35,357 nt of DNA from Beroe ovata (GCA_946803715.1 CAMPET010000341.1:9797-45153); one strand, 5' to 3'; shown: positions 10,274 through 22,100, counted from the first letter of the stretch. The notes: generated from the letters alone by a model not told the origin. Translations and numbers: made by a program.

Positions 10274-13200
10274 TCAACGACACTCCCAAATTTTACAGAG
10301 TTGATCCACGCTCCCAGTTATAACGTACGGAGCGGATTTGTGGAAATCTGAAGATATCCGGTTACAGTATTTAATAAAACCTATCTTAGAAAAAGGGAAT
10401 ACATATGTAAAAAAGTTATGAATCACCACACAAATGTAAGTGGAAATGTTGTCCAACCTAAGCAGGTGACAAAGTGTTCGTGCGACTGGATGGTTTTTGT
10501 GCATCTCCTGTTCTTGAAGTCCCAAACCCTGAGTGTCTTGTCATCAGCCACGCTGACAATCATCTTCCCGGACGGGTGGAAAATCACCTGCCTCACCCAA
10601 TTGTCATGCCCAATCTGAGGAGAGGCGGGCTGTCAGGTGTGGGACTGTCAAATGTATGTGTGTGTGTGGTATGTCAGGAGTCAGGTGTGGGACTGTCAAA
10701 TGTATGTGTGTGTGTGGTATGTCAGGTGTGTGTTAGCTGTTGGGCGTGTGTGGACTGTCAGAGTGGCAGGTGTGTATGTGTTTGTGTGTGTGTGTGTGTG
10801 ATTATCCTTGCATTAGATGTAACTATGCAGTACAAAATGCACTTTTATGTAATATCAAAACTGTCCTTAGTTGTACGGAGCAATTTGCCGGCGCAGTGGA
10901 TATGAAAGGTAATCTGAAGTGATTTGACTTCCTAAATCCAAACTACTTCTAGACTTTCAAGAGAATTGGTATAACTATCGCACGACGAAGCTTTTGCGAA
11001 CCAGATTTGCGGTTCATATACTGTTATTTTACCAAGTGTACAAACAATGTTATGTAGCTATCTTCATTGACCCGTCTCAACAGTGTGCCTCATGCTGTAT
11101 GACTGAAGATGACTGAATTCTCTGATTCTCTGCACAATAGTCAACAATTGACTATTAAGGTGAAAATCAGATATTCAATCATTGACTCAATGTTGTTTGT
11201 GCGCACGATTTCTCATATTTTCTCAATACTAGCAACAGTCGAGTTTCTGAGTGCATGTTACCTTTTACACGCTGCATTGTCGATGATATAAATTGTGTAA
11301 GTTGAATAATTTCATTGTAACAACAGACACTCGCTAGTTCCACACCAGCTGTAACTATACTGTCAGAACCATTTCCATGTTACACGCTTTACAACCAGTT
11401 CTAGGGAAGGATGGGATTGAAGATAGGAGTAATCCTGTGCTACTCAGACCCACAGTGGGATGCTGCCCTTGAGAACATCTGCAAAACGTAAGATAAGGCG
11501 AGACCCCCTCTTTCACTCACACAGGAAGCCTGGCCGCTACTGTAAACCCAATAACGGGATTGGGGCATCCGTCACCCAATCACATATCGGAAAAGCAAGT
11601 TCCGCTATGTGTTACATAGTATGGTGTGTGTCAAGCGTCATGGACACAGTCTATTGTACGGTGTCAATTGGGGAATCCTGCTTCTCACACCCAATTCTAC
11701 TACACAAATCCCTTCCAGGTCCTTTATCCGAGATGACGAGGACGAGATAAGGATGTACAGAGCGATGGATGGTGACCTACCCACAGTGGATAACACCGGT
11801 GATCTACATGTCATGTTCTGTCTAGGATCCCCCAAATCTGTAAACGACCCCGAACCATGGATGGAACAACTCAGTGAATTCTTTAGAACTGTTGCGGAGC
11901 TAAAAAGCATGAAAATTGTGGGCATCTGTTTTGGTCATCAACTCATTAACGCTGCCTTTGGGGGAACTGTCACGAAAGTCAAGGACGAAAAGTTCATTTT
12001 CGGAGGTGAAGAGATCAGTATCGACATTCCCGATGACTTGGCAGACAGTAGACTAGGGGAGGCTCTGGGAGGAGTGAAGTCTCTCAGAATGCTACAAAGT
12101 CACGGGGATGAAGTGGTCACTATTGGGCACGGTGCCAGACCGCTGGGCTCTTCTGACACGTGCAAATATGAGATGGTGCTCGTGAGAGAGAACATCCTGA
12201 CAACACAGTTCCACCCTGACCTCACACCACAGCTCATGATGGAGGTCATTTGGCCGAGAATTACGGAGAGAGGATTGGTCAAGGAGGAGGATAGAGGGAG
12301 GACTGAGGAAAGTATGGAGAAATTGGATACGGAGAGGTTCCTTGATATCGTGAGGAAATTTGTGGAGGGTTAACGTTAACGAACATGTATTCTATAGATA
12401 TCCTGATTGTGTTATAGGTTCTGACTCCTCAGTTTATAGGTCTATAACAGCTAGGAAAAACGAGATGTGAGTAAACTCTTTAAATAGAATGCGAGTGAGT
12501 TTTGATTTTACTGTGTTTGCTTTGACACTCCCTGTGTATCATCATTTATCTGTCACAGTTTTATCCCGTGTCTGCTGTCTAGCTGCGTAATAGATTAAAT
12601 TTAGGGCAAAAGCGAGAGCAATGTCCTAACTAACCCGAGAGCATGACGTCAGTGCCGAAACTGAGACGGAATTGTAAGAGAATACGATGCAACCACTCAA
12701 TTCAAAAGTTGCGAAACTAATTTTAAAGGAAAGGATAAAATGGCAAGCAAAACCTACAGTAAGGCATATTACAGTGAACACGAGGGGGCTTATCACCAAT
12801 AACCTAGCGAAAGTGGTAAGTTTGTGTCAAGATAGGATGTACCGTGGAGACAATGATATCGTGTCTACATCACTAGGGCTCACGTTAGGTTGTATAAAGG
12901 TAGGGGGTTCGCTCAGACCACCTCATTTCATTTTGAATCACTTGCTCCGATTCCATCCCGAGTTCCGCACGTATACGCATTTTTAGGTACGCCGTATACC
13001 CCTATTATATCTGTACTCATATTCTGTTATCGGTATCAATAATCGAATAGAAAATAAACATATTCGAATCATGTATGCATCTACCTATAGATCAATCTGG
13101 ATCACAAACGAAGATGAAAATTGGTATAATCCTCTGTACCAACTCTCCTAAGTGGGAACCCCTCGTCGACAGTATATGCCGAAAGTGGGTAGTCTTGTTA

Positions 13201-16200
13201 CACATTCATTGTAACAACAATTCTCAGTGTTTTCATTGTACAATGTGTACCAAGAGACAGTAAAATACGATGTACTATAAACTACTAGATTAGAAAATAC
13301 ATCCACCGCACACTTTCAATTTACTTTCCCTCTACCTCTCATCATCCATTCACTCGTTCAACATGATCCATTCCTCAGATGTTTCTGTACTGGAGACAGC
13401 GATGAGCTGCGGTATTTCCGGGCGATAGACAATGACATTCCTGACACGGAGGACGTATCCGCTGATCTGGACGCTGTTATCTGTCTCGGCTCTGCTAAGT
13501 GTACCTACGATAATGAACCTTGGATGTTGGAACTGTGCCAGTTCTTCAGAAACGTGGCTGATTCTGATCAGCTGAAACTGGTTGGCATTTGTTTCGGACA
13601 CCAGCTCATCAATGTGGCTTTTGGGGGGTCAGTAGTTAAGATGGCAGATCACAAATTCATATTTGGTGCACAGGACATCAGTATCGATATTCCTGATGAC
13701 TTGGCAGACAGTAGAATAGGGGAGGTTCTGGGAGGGGTGAAGTCTCTCAGAATGCTACAAAGTCACGGGGATGAAGTGGTCACTATTGGGCACGGTGCCA
13801 GACCGCTGGGCTCTTCTGACACGTGCAAATATGAGATGGTGCTCGTGAGAGAGAACATCCTGACAACACAGTTCCACCCTGACCTCACACCACAGCTCAT
13901 GATGGAGGTCATATGGCCTGCTGTCAGAGACCAAGGCCTAGTTGAAGAGGAGAAGGAGAATTCTATCGAGGAGGGGATGAGAGAACTCGACACAGAGCTA
14001 TTCCTTTGCGCAATACGGAGATTCTTAGAGAAGTAACATTTTATGCAGATTCATTAGTTTTAATCAAGATGTGGGAGTTAGTTTTATAAATTTTTCTTAT
14101 TTCATATTTTTTCACTTACCAAGGATATAATGCAGCTCCCAGTACTGACATCGAAAACTTTGATTGTTTTATCCCGGGATCCCGACACTAGGAAGGGCCC
14201 TTCTGAATTAGCAGCTCGGGGGTTCTGAAAAGGAGACATGACGAGGAGGAATTTACTGACCTCCGCAATAGTCAGTGATGATAGAAGTGAACCTTCGCAA
14301 TGAGTGAGATACAGAGGAACAGTAACACAGACCTCAGTTTGAATAGCCTCGTTTATGTGAGGGCTACAGTGTTCTGGAGCCCACGCAACACATTCCACCA
14401 CGTGGTCATGTTCTCGCAGCTCCGTCTTACACTCTTTCGTAGCTATCTCCCATACTCGTATAGTCTGAATCATAGGATTGAAAATACCCACAGGCATGTG
14501 TGATAATAGCATGTGTGATAATAATGTGATGATAGCACGGATAGCACGGAATGACATGATCACTGTGATGACATAGAGCAGAATTGCTAGGCAACAGATA
14601 ACGGATTGCTAGGCAATAGATAACGGATTGCTAGGCAACAGATAACGGATTGCTAAGCAACAGATAACGGATTGCTAGGCACAGATAACGGATTGCTAGG
14701 CAACAGATAACAGATTGCTAGGCACAGATAGCGGCTCATACTCACGTGATCGTTAGATCCGGAGGCGATGAACTTGCCGTCAGGCGAGACAGTGGCTACT
14801 CGTACCCACTCACGGTGACCGGTGAGAGTCTTGGTACAGTAGCCGGTTGCCACTTCCCACACTTTGATACTCTTGTCTCGGCTGGCGGACACCAGGAAGT
14901 CCCCCGTTGGGAGGAACTCGACAGAGGATACAGTGTGGTCGTGACCTAGCACCAGACCGGGGGAGTTAAGAGAGAGGGACCGGGGAAGAGGACAAATTGG
15001 GATTAATATCCTGGAATACTGTCGTACTCCTTGAGAAAGCATACTCTCCACTCACCATGCAATGTTTTGATGCACTCGTACCCAGCAAAGTCCCATAACC
15101 GAATAGTGAGATCTGAAGAACACGATGCTAGAGTTTTACCAGAGCTCTCGAAGGCGATGTCGTTCACGGCGTCTGTGTGACCCTTCAAAGTTCTCTCGAA
15201 ATCTCCACTCTCATAATCCCACACCTGCCGAAATGACGGTGTGCTGTCATGTTCAACATACTATAACTTACTGTGGGTGTTAGCGAGGCTTAAATTTGCT
15301 GTTGAGGGCAATAATGCACATTGCACATGTTGCATAATATTCAGCGTGAAACAATGGATAAGAACACCATAATTAACACTACGAGTATACACACGCCACT
15401 CAGGGTACAACTCAGTTGTGTTTGTGTGTGACACACACAGACACACACAGACGCACATAAACACACACAGACACACGTCACACACACACACACACACACA
15501 CACAACACACACACCTCCCTACCTTTATAGACCCATCCTCGGAGGCGGACACCATCACATTGTAGACGGGGTGGAACTTGACTCTAGTTACGGGCATGCG
15601 ATGTCCTGTGAGGCAGTACCGCTCCGGGGGTCTGGGAATCCAGTTGTCTGATGACCTGTCCTTCTTAGTCGGCCCTCCTTCGTACTCCTTCACTGTTTCA
15701 CTCATCTTCGATTCGAGGTCCATGACTTTCTTCTGTAAACGCAGAACGGAGGTCCATTTCTTCTCGAGCAGCCCATTAAACTTCTTTTCGTTTACTTTGT
15801 CAGAAGGCTGTGGGTAGAGAATGGGTTGGAAAAAATGGCATTACCACTGCACACTTGCAACATGATTTGCAACGCCACTTTCAAAGTGTGTGCTAATTGT
15901 AAATGCAACATGGTGTCACGTTCCACTTATCCTAATGTGTTCTGCTCGTCATAATTTCCCGCATTTTATAGCTATGTATTTTAGTCACGACAAATGTTAT
16001 TCATGCGATTTATTCCCGTATATATCCATACCGTTTTGAGGCCTGACAAGTTGTACAAACGAGGAAATAGTTACACTCCCCTTGTATATAGTGACGTAAG
16101 CGTCGGAATTTCGAGCAAATGTTTAACCAAGAATTTTGATGTAACGTTATAAATAAGCAAGTTGGGCGCGCGCGCTGGCGCGCGTGCACGCGCGTACTCA

Positions 16201-16462
16201 ACGCGCGAGCAACATAACAAATTACGGAGGAATTTAAGACCGGTAAACGAATTTTACGAGTGTGACACTGTGACACAATTTGATTGGCCACCCGAAATAG
16301 CTTGTGCTGAATACACACGCATATATCTGTGTTCAATTACAGCAAATGAAGCGAAAACTACAGATAAATTAACGGCAACATACCACGTCTGCTTCTTGCA
16401 CGAAGTGATTGTATGCTTCAATGTAGCCAGAAGATTTGAGATAATCTGCTATAGCACAATTC
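10274..16462 (-). CDS. PAFAH1B1: LIS1 / PAFAH1B1, dynein regulator with WD40 repeats
   Basis: LIS1 is a cytoplasmic WD40 protein that binds dynein and Nudel and also forms the beta subunit of PAF acetylhydrolase 1b. Exons in transcript order (minus strand): 16462-16384, 15807-15523, 15224-15056, 14945-14746, 14464-14333, 14224-14120, 10614-10458, 10347-10274. All phases agree. Seen: the end of the LisH domain ([18 protein letters not shown]), the coiled coil ([20 protein letters not shown]), and WD repeats with signatures such as [91 protein letters not shown] and the terminal [10 protein letters not shown]. The short first coding exon (about 11 residues in vertebrates) was not found above 16462. 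The 3.5-kb intron 10615-14119 carries two antisense genes. Confidence 0.95.
10620..10800. repeat. TG-rich microsatellite with a 47-bp duplication
   Basis: A block containing TCAGGTGTGGGACTGTCAAA followed by TGTATGTGTGTGTGTGG is present twice in tandem, then a (TG)n run to about 10800. It lies just upstream of the LIS1 exon at 10458-10614 (minus-strand sense), inside the long intron. Confidence 0.8.
11411..12373 (+). CDS. Class I glutamine amidotransferase-like protein, copy 1
   Basis: Two exons, 11411-11487 and 11719-12373, splice in frame (phase 2, GTAAGA donor, TTCCAG acceptor) to 243 residues. The start [10 protein letters not shown] opens the Rossmann-like fold typical of GMP-synthase-type GATase1 domains that hydrolyse glutamine or gamma-glutamyl bonds. 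The nucleophile elbow is [15 protein letters not shown] (Cys); the His is in [11 protein letters not shown]. In this family the His is normally followed by Pro-Glu, completing the triad; here it is Pro-Asp. No synthetase domain is attached, so it resembles stand-alone GATases such as plant gamma-glutamyl peptidases and fungal homologues. The substrate is unknown. It lies wholly inside a LIS1 intron on the opposite strand and is followed about 740 bp later by a paralogue. An ATTAAA near 12593 could serve polyadenylation. Confidence 0.9.
12374..13113 (+). other. Spacer between the two GATase genes
   Basis: Presumed 3' end of copy 1 and promoter of copy 2. An open frame from 12687 ([19 protein letters not shown]) runs into a GTAAGTTTG-like donor at about 12819, but I see no homology and no matching acceptor, so it is not called. 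Nothing else is recognisable. Confidence 0.5.
13114..14036 (+). CDS. Class I glutamine amidotransferase-like protein, copy 2
   Basis: Exons 13114-13184 and 13379-14036 give 242 residues with the same intron position and phase as copy 1, showing a tandem duplication after the intron was gained. It begins [14 protein letters not shown]; an in-frame ATG at 13075 would add 13 residues, but 13114 matches the start of copy 1. The nucleophile region is [15 protein letters not shown] and the His region FHPDLTPQ, again with Asp where the triad Glu is usual. Residues before position ~130 are clearly diverged from copy 1, whereas 13737-13912 is identical to 12074-12249 at every base. The stop lies 84 bp from the LIS1 exon at 14120-14224 on the other strand, so the 3' UTR probably reaches or overlaps LIS1. 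Confidence 0.9.
14225..14332 (-). other. LIS1 intron of 108 bp, in frame and stop-free
   Basis: The minus-strand sequence between exons 14464-14333 and 14224-14120 has a GTCTGT donor and a CTTTTCAG acceptor. Its length is a multiple of three and it has no in-frame stop, so retention would insert 36 residues into a WD repeat loop. Vertebrate LIS1 lacks such an insert at this point, so I treat it as an intron. Confidence 0.75.
14579..14735. repeat. ~22-bp minisatellite in a LIS1 intron
   Basis: About seven copies of GGATTGCTAGGCAACAGATA (plus AC) with small changes fill most of the intron between LIS1 exons 14464-14333 and 14945-14746. The reverse strand of most units reads GTTGCCTAGCAAT, which resembles the RFX X-box pattern GTTGCC-N-AGCAAC with one mismatch. 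Confidence 0.85.
15420..15512. repeat. (CA)n microsatellite
   Basis: A run of ACACACAG and CACACA units ends about 10 bp before the LIS1 splice donor at 15522. It lies in the intron between exons 15807-15523 and 15224-15056. Confidence 0.9.
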
Positions 16463-17545
16463 CTGAAGTAAAGATAAGTGTTATAGGTTCCATTGTATTG
16501 TCGAGTGTATTTCATCACAGACAAAATAATATTTAAATGGTTTAAATTCCGTGACATAGTATCATGACAATGTGATCAAGTGATTGTATAGCAGAGCAAT
16601 TCGGTGCATTGTTACAGTAGATAGCTGGTTTAACAGTGGGTTTAACAACATCTTGCTATGTATGTGTATACAGTAGGTATGTATGTATGTATGCATGTAT
16701 GTTTGTATATTATATGTATGTTTGTATCTATGTATGTATTTACTAGAAAACCCGTCGATGGGGCGTGATACACTTTTAATATGACGTGAATTTAAGATCA
16801 AAATTAACGTTGACAATGCACAGAGCATAAAGATGAGCAGAAGACCGCAACTGAAAGCGAACCATGTTTCTAAGTATGTATCATGAATGCATATTATACG
16901 TAGCATACATAGATGTGTATGTACTGTGTAAATAGTAACCAGTGTACAATATACAGTATTTCCACTCATTCTAACATTCATCGACCTACAAGTTATGTAG
17001 TTACAGTTACAGTATTCTAACATTATTGCCAAACTGTGATATTCAAACGGATGTGACAAAATGAAAAATTAGGAAATCAAAATGAAGAATCGGTAATCAA
17101 CTGAAGGATTCATCGAATGATGTATCCTTATATAGTAACGAAAAGACTTAACGAGAAGACTTGTGGACGAATCAAGTATCAGAATAGCCAAAAAACCCAA
17201 CATTTCCAAAGGTTAGATTGTAGTTTGTACTGATGACGGATGGCAAAAAGGGAACAATAAAGCAGCTGTTGCCCGTATGAAGAAAAAACTAGTGATATAT
17301 TCGATAATAACAAGACAGCCCCGAATCCCATGGTCGAATACTTTGCTATCGGTAAGAAGCTCAACCCGTAAGCACATAAAACTTTTTAAGGTGGCACTAA
17401 CCAAATAATTGTCGCTCATGAGCAAAGAGATACCATATTCGTTATAAGCTGAAATTGCCTGCATAACAGGAGCAATTTTTGACACGACGACTCACTGACT
17501 CAGAAAGCACAGACCGGAGCGAACGGCCTAATCTTTCAATTCAAC
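16463..17545. other. Region upstream of LIS1, with a TATG microsatellite
   Basis: It holds a (TATG)n run at about 16665-16740 and short open frames without recognisable homology. The missing first coding exon of LIS1 (MVLSQRQRDEL in vertebrates) should lie here or further right; I could not identify it with confidence. Confidence 0.5.
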
Positions 17546-17571
17546 TTGTACCTAGTACTACTGTCTACTAC

Positions 17572-17905
17572 TATGAAGAAGAACTATGAACAGCGTGTCA
17601 TTCAGGTGGAGAAATGCAGTTTCATGCCATTACTATACAGTACTTCAGGAGGGATGGCACCTCAAGCAATGGTGTTTCATAAGACACTTGCTGAACTCAT
17701 AGCAGAGAAGACTAATGAGGAGTATAGGGATGTCATCAGTACTATGAGAACAAAACTTTCATTTGCATTGCTCCGAAGCGTGCTGGTTTCAGTGAGTGGA
17801 TATCGGGGCAAACCTTCCCGCTTTTCAGAGCTCCCAGTGTCTGCAATATCCTTCAATTTGATTCCGGATGTGTTATCCGGAGAAAGCGTGCGCCTTAAGT
17901 TCTGA
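17572..17905 (+). mobile_element. C-terminal fragment of a reverse-transcriptase-type element protein
   Basis: The frame encodes NYEQRVIQVEKCSFMPLLYS, then TSGGMAPQAMVFHKTLAELI and STMRTKLSFALLRSVLVSVS. The pattern 'Y-x-x-RV...F-x-PL...T/S-GGM...FHK-x-LAELIA-K...R-x-KL-x-FALL-x-S' is one I associate with the region following the reverse transcriptase in retroelements of cnidarians and other marine invertebrates. No polymerase core is present upstream, so this is a 5'-truncated remnant. The assignment is from memory of the family and not checked. Confidence 0.55.
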
Positions 17906-18389
17906 GTTTCCAATCTTGTGGTTTGAAGTTTGAAGAGTCTGAGGCATCAATTTTTGTTGCTAATGACGAGTGATTTGAATTTTATAATCATTGGATTTAC
18001 ATATTTGCAAAGTAGGTTCTTATTCCGGTTTTGTTTCATGATCAAGAACTCTTTCATATTTCATTACCCGATTTCCTGTCTCAGATCATTCAATTCATCC
18101 TTATCGTTCCTACTACTACCGAAAAGTGTAATTGAACCTTCAATCGCCCAAGTGAGCAATCCTGATGAGACAAGCATCTTCCAACCTACCAAGAACTTGG
18201 TACTCCTTGCTTCAAATATAACATCTATGTATCTATAATAATGTTAACGGCCCCAGTTTTTTTGATTGAGCTTTTTGAAATTCAAAGAACCTTACAACAT
18301 AAACACATCAGATTTAATGCAGAAATTTTGTGAATTGCAATAGATAAAAACAATTCAATGCCCGCTACTCGCTATCATCTTTTGGTGGT

Positions 18390-19145
18390 TTACGCCTGAC
18401 AAGCAGGATTTATAGCATAACTCCAGTAATTATCTCCTCTAAATCTAGCAACCTTGCTCAGGTAATCTTCAAATCCTTCCTCCCCCTCTCGGACCACGGG
18501 AGTAGAGTCAGTCCAGCCTCCAACGATACTGCACCTAACATCCTCGTCATTGTATCTATCACACCTCACTCCTTCACAGCCCGGTATTTTGGTACATTCT
18601 TCTTTAGTGTGCTGTTCAACCTCGTACTCACCACTTCTAGAGGGGTAGACGGTTCGGTGCACAAATTGACGGTCCTTTGTGAGTCTCCAGTTGAAATACC
18701 AGCCATCATATTTGCTGAAGCACCCTCCTACTGATAGAAGTGCACTCGGTCCACAATCATCACTCTTGAAGTAGCTCCAGTATTTATCATCGTTGTAGTT
18801 TGTAGCCACCCTGCTGAGATAAGCATCGAAATCAGCATCTCCGGGAACTTTCGGCGCTTCCTCGTCCCATCCCATGATATCACATCTGACTTTATCGTCC
18901 CTGTAGTTGTTACATCTCACACCCAGACATTTGTTCGGGCCCTCGTGATTTTCACACAGGTCCTGTGCATGCTGTTCAACACTCTCGATTTTGCTGCTCG
19001 GGTAGACAGTCCTATAGGCAAACTTGTTGTCAGCATCCTTGAGCCTCCATTTGAGAAACCAGCCGTTGAGTCGTGGGTAGCAGTCCTGGGCAGCAGTGAA
19101 GCCGAATAGTGCCCCGAGGAGCAGGCAGCAGAGTGAGATCTTCAT
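18390..19145 (-). CDS. Secreted protein with two tandem copies of an unrecognised Cys domain
   Basis: A single exon of 251 residues. Residues 1-20 (MKISLCCLLLGALFGFTAAQ) form a clear signal peptide with cleavage likely after the AA. The mature protein is two ~112-residue repeats. Repeat 1 opens CYPRLNGWFLKWRL and repeat 2 CFSKYDGWYFNWRL; both continue with FxxRTVYPS, VEQH, a Cys cluster (C-LGVRCNNYRDDKVRC and C-EGVRCDRYNDEDVRC), a GW motif, then DxYLSxVA and YWSY, closing with a Cys. Each repeat has five or six cysteines, consistent with disulfides. I know no family with this pattern. A defence, venom, egg-coat or mucus role would be guesswork. A minus-strand ATTAAA lies about 70 bp past the stop. 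Confidence 0.85.
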   Translation of the reverse strand: MKISLCCLLLGALFGFTAAQDCYPRLNGWFLKWRLKDADNKFAYRTVYPSSKIESVEQHAQDLCENHEGPNKCLGVRCNNYRDDKVRCDIMGWDEEAPKVPGDADFDAYLSRVATNYNDDKYWSYFKSDDCGPSALLSVGGCFSKYDGWYFNWRLTKDRQFVHRTVYPSRSGEYEVEQHTKEECTKIPGCEGVRCDRYNDEDVRCSIVGGWTDSTPVVREGEEGFEDYLSKVARFRGDNYWSYAINPACQA

Positions 19146-22100
19146 CTTTAGTAAGTTGTGTGTTGCGACCAGGAATTGATTTGAGAGGGACTCCCCATGG
19201 GTTAAGTACAGTTGTTTGTGCTAATGGCACCTTATTTTACTGGAGTTTCATGCTGCGCCATTAGTCATAATAATACTGACTTGGGAAAACTGGTCATTAT
19301 CGCTTTACTATTTTTTAATCAAAGTCAACACCCATACTCTGTAAGATTAAAGTTCGAAATTTCAATATAAAATTTCAATATATAATACGAGCGAGTTGCA
19401 GACACTGTTTCAAATTGCTTTATTGATTTGCCTTTAGTCATAAGCATCGGAATCATATTGAGAGCTGAGCCCAATTAAGCTTTTAGCTACGGATAGTGGA
19501 TATATTTCACTGAAATTTGCTTCTTTTTCTCAGAAAATGGTTACAATTTTAATCGGTACTCAGTCGTCCATACGACATTGAATTGGCGTTGGTAACTTAT
19601 TGATATTCAAGTAAAACTGTGAAATTTAATGGGGCGCTTAGCAATTCAATTGTCTGAGGCAGGCCACAACGGAAGTGTTCTCGGTCTTAATCAACAGAGC
19701 TGCAGCTAACGTGGACTAGGTTCAGAATATTAGTGTTCATGATAAACTCCGGCAAGAGTATCGATACATCGGTGTTGCAGGGGCCATAAGTCATACTTGT
19801 GCTGCATATACTGCTGCACTGACGTCTCAAAACAGGTCTGGCCAGATCTAAAATTCTTATTAACTTATTAACTTAGGTAGGTATTTGGTCTTTCAATTTT
19901 TAGGTACTTCATTCTTCTTGTTTAAAACATCTTTACTGTTAACTGTACATTTACATATTATGATTTCAAAGCCCTGGGGGCGGTAAACTTGCTTTATCAT
20001 ATAACGCAACATTTTATTGTAAAAGAATATACGGTACAAGTACTGTAAACAAAAAATAACGGGATAGTAGGGGACCTGAAAAATCTCTTACTTCTGTCTC
20101 AGATTTGGCTTACGCATTTTCGATCAATGAAATTCAATTTATCCTTTACTGACGTTAGTCGTTACTGTATGGTAGCAATGAATCGAAAACGTGGGGTTCC
20201 GTGTAGACCCATCGGCTGTCACAGACTGTTGCCCATATTGATACAAATTCGTTTTTGTTAAGTACGGTATGCTAGTGAAATATATACCGGCATATTCTTC
20301 GCATTGACGCATTAGCGAAGTAACAACCTAATTTAGGTGGACAATAACTTGGTTTACTCAGAAAACCACTTTGAATCCGCCCAAACTCGCTAAAGGTTAG
20401 TGTTCAGTTCAGTCATTGTTAAAATACTGCAATAACCATCACAAGTCTGTTACATTATCACAAATGGAGTGAGTACTAAGTAGTTAGCTACTAAGTATGT
20501 TTAATGATTATCATAGGTCAATATACATTGTTTTAATGGGTATGAACAATGAACGCAGAATCATCTATCGATCCGAGGCCAAACTAAAATTCTAATTTTT
20601 AATGTTTATTACGGGAATTTTCAATGAACATATTATAGAGATTTCATTCACTTATCCGATGTATTGTATAAGTCCGATACAAAGATTGCATACCATCACC
20701 TGCATTGCATCACAACTACAAAGTTTCGACAAGCTATCGTCACTACTGAATACTGCTCGGTGCTCCTTGAGGGCTATATATGTTTTTCTGTGAAGTATCT
20801 ACGAAAAATTGGCATTCACAATGATCTAATGGCTGACCACGCATTTTATCTCAGGTTTCCATATTTTCCAAACACGATAAAGCAATGGATCGATCATTCT
20901 ATCGATCATGATCATATTCACAGTTGGTACTACTGGAAAAGTAATAAGACACTTAGGCTGTGCGCATGTACACAAGGCGGCGCGAGGTCATCAGTGGTAA
21001 TATAGAACTAGTACAGGATAGAATATATTATTTTTAATTCACTCAGTACACTTAAATAACACAGCATTCCCATACAAATGGGGTCCAGTTACAGTATGTG
21101 TGTATGCGTGTGTGAATGAGCTACTACCAAGACACACTCACACTGTGGCTGGGGATGGGGCTTCATCTGTTGATGTCCCATCACCAATGTTGGATATCAT
21201 TTCCACAAAAACACTTCAGAATGTAGATGATAAAACTTTGATTAAAAGCAAAAACTAGAAGCTCACTCGGATATATGATGAACACCAGCAGAAATGAATA
21301 AAATAACAGAAGTATATTCTGTACAAGCTAATGAATAAAGCACAAGCTAATACACAAACACAAAGCGGGACCAAAGTAAGGGGGCGTGGATGGGCGCTAT
21401 ATGTGTCACTGTGTATTAGAATAGATAGATACTCAACTGGCACTTCATAATATAATGCTACAATACATAGTGTATATAATACAATATACCAGCACAAACA
21501 GACCCCTGCCTCTCTCTGATCATTGAAGACACACTGCCATAATATATTATACAGATAGAGCGTTACTTAGATAGAATAAAGACATGCTGCAATGAGGAGT
21601 AACTCTCGGAAAGAAGGCTATTACAGAGTAATAGAGGAGAAGAGTCACTGGATCGTATCCCTCACCCAACTAGAGTTTGATAGAGATCATGTTTCATTAT
21701 AGCTACTTGGACACATGGTATTTCATTGAAATGGGGGCACTCTGAGTTGATGAAATGGATAAACACTTTGGATTAACAACGCGTCTTCTTTGTCTATTTC
21801 AATTACCTACCGGAATCTAGTATGAAACTGAGTAAAGCACGCGTCTTTGACAGTGAAAGGTGCAATTAATTGTGGATCTAATGTTTTGTTTGTTTGAAAA
21901 ATGAGAATAATGATAATTAAAGTTTTTATGGAAGTAGGTAGTGGAAGTAGGTAGTATAGTGGAATCATATCTCGGAGGGGAATTTTAATCGACTCACAAT
22001 TCATCCTTGTGCTTTGCACTGAGAACCATCTCTATTTCTTTTTTCAGCTGAGTTCAGTATGTCATCTCTCACATTGCATTCTGCCTAAAAAATCAAAATG

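Noticed and set aside
12100-12282. Minus-strand frames antisense to both GATases
   Set aside because: They appear in both paralogues only because the underlying 176 bp is identical; no independent coding evidence.
15261-15512. Val/Cys-rich minus-strand frame
   Set aside because: Translation of the (CA)n microsatellite in a LIS1 intron.
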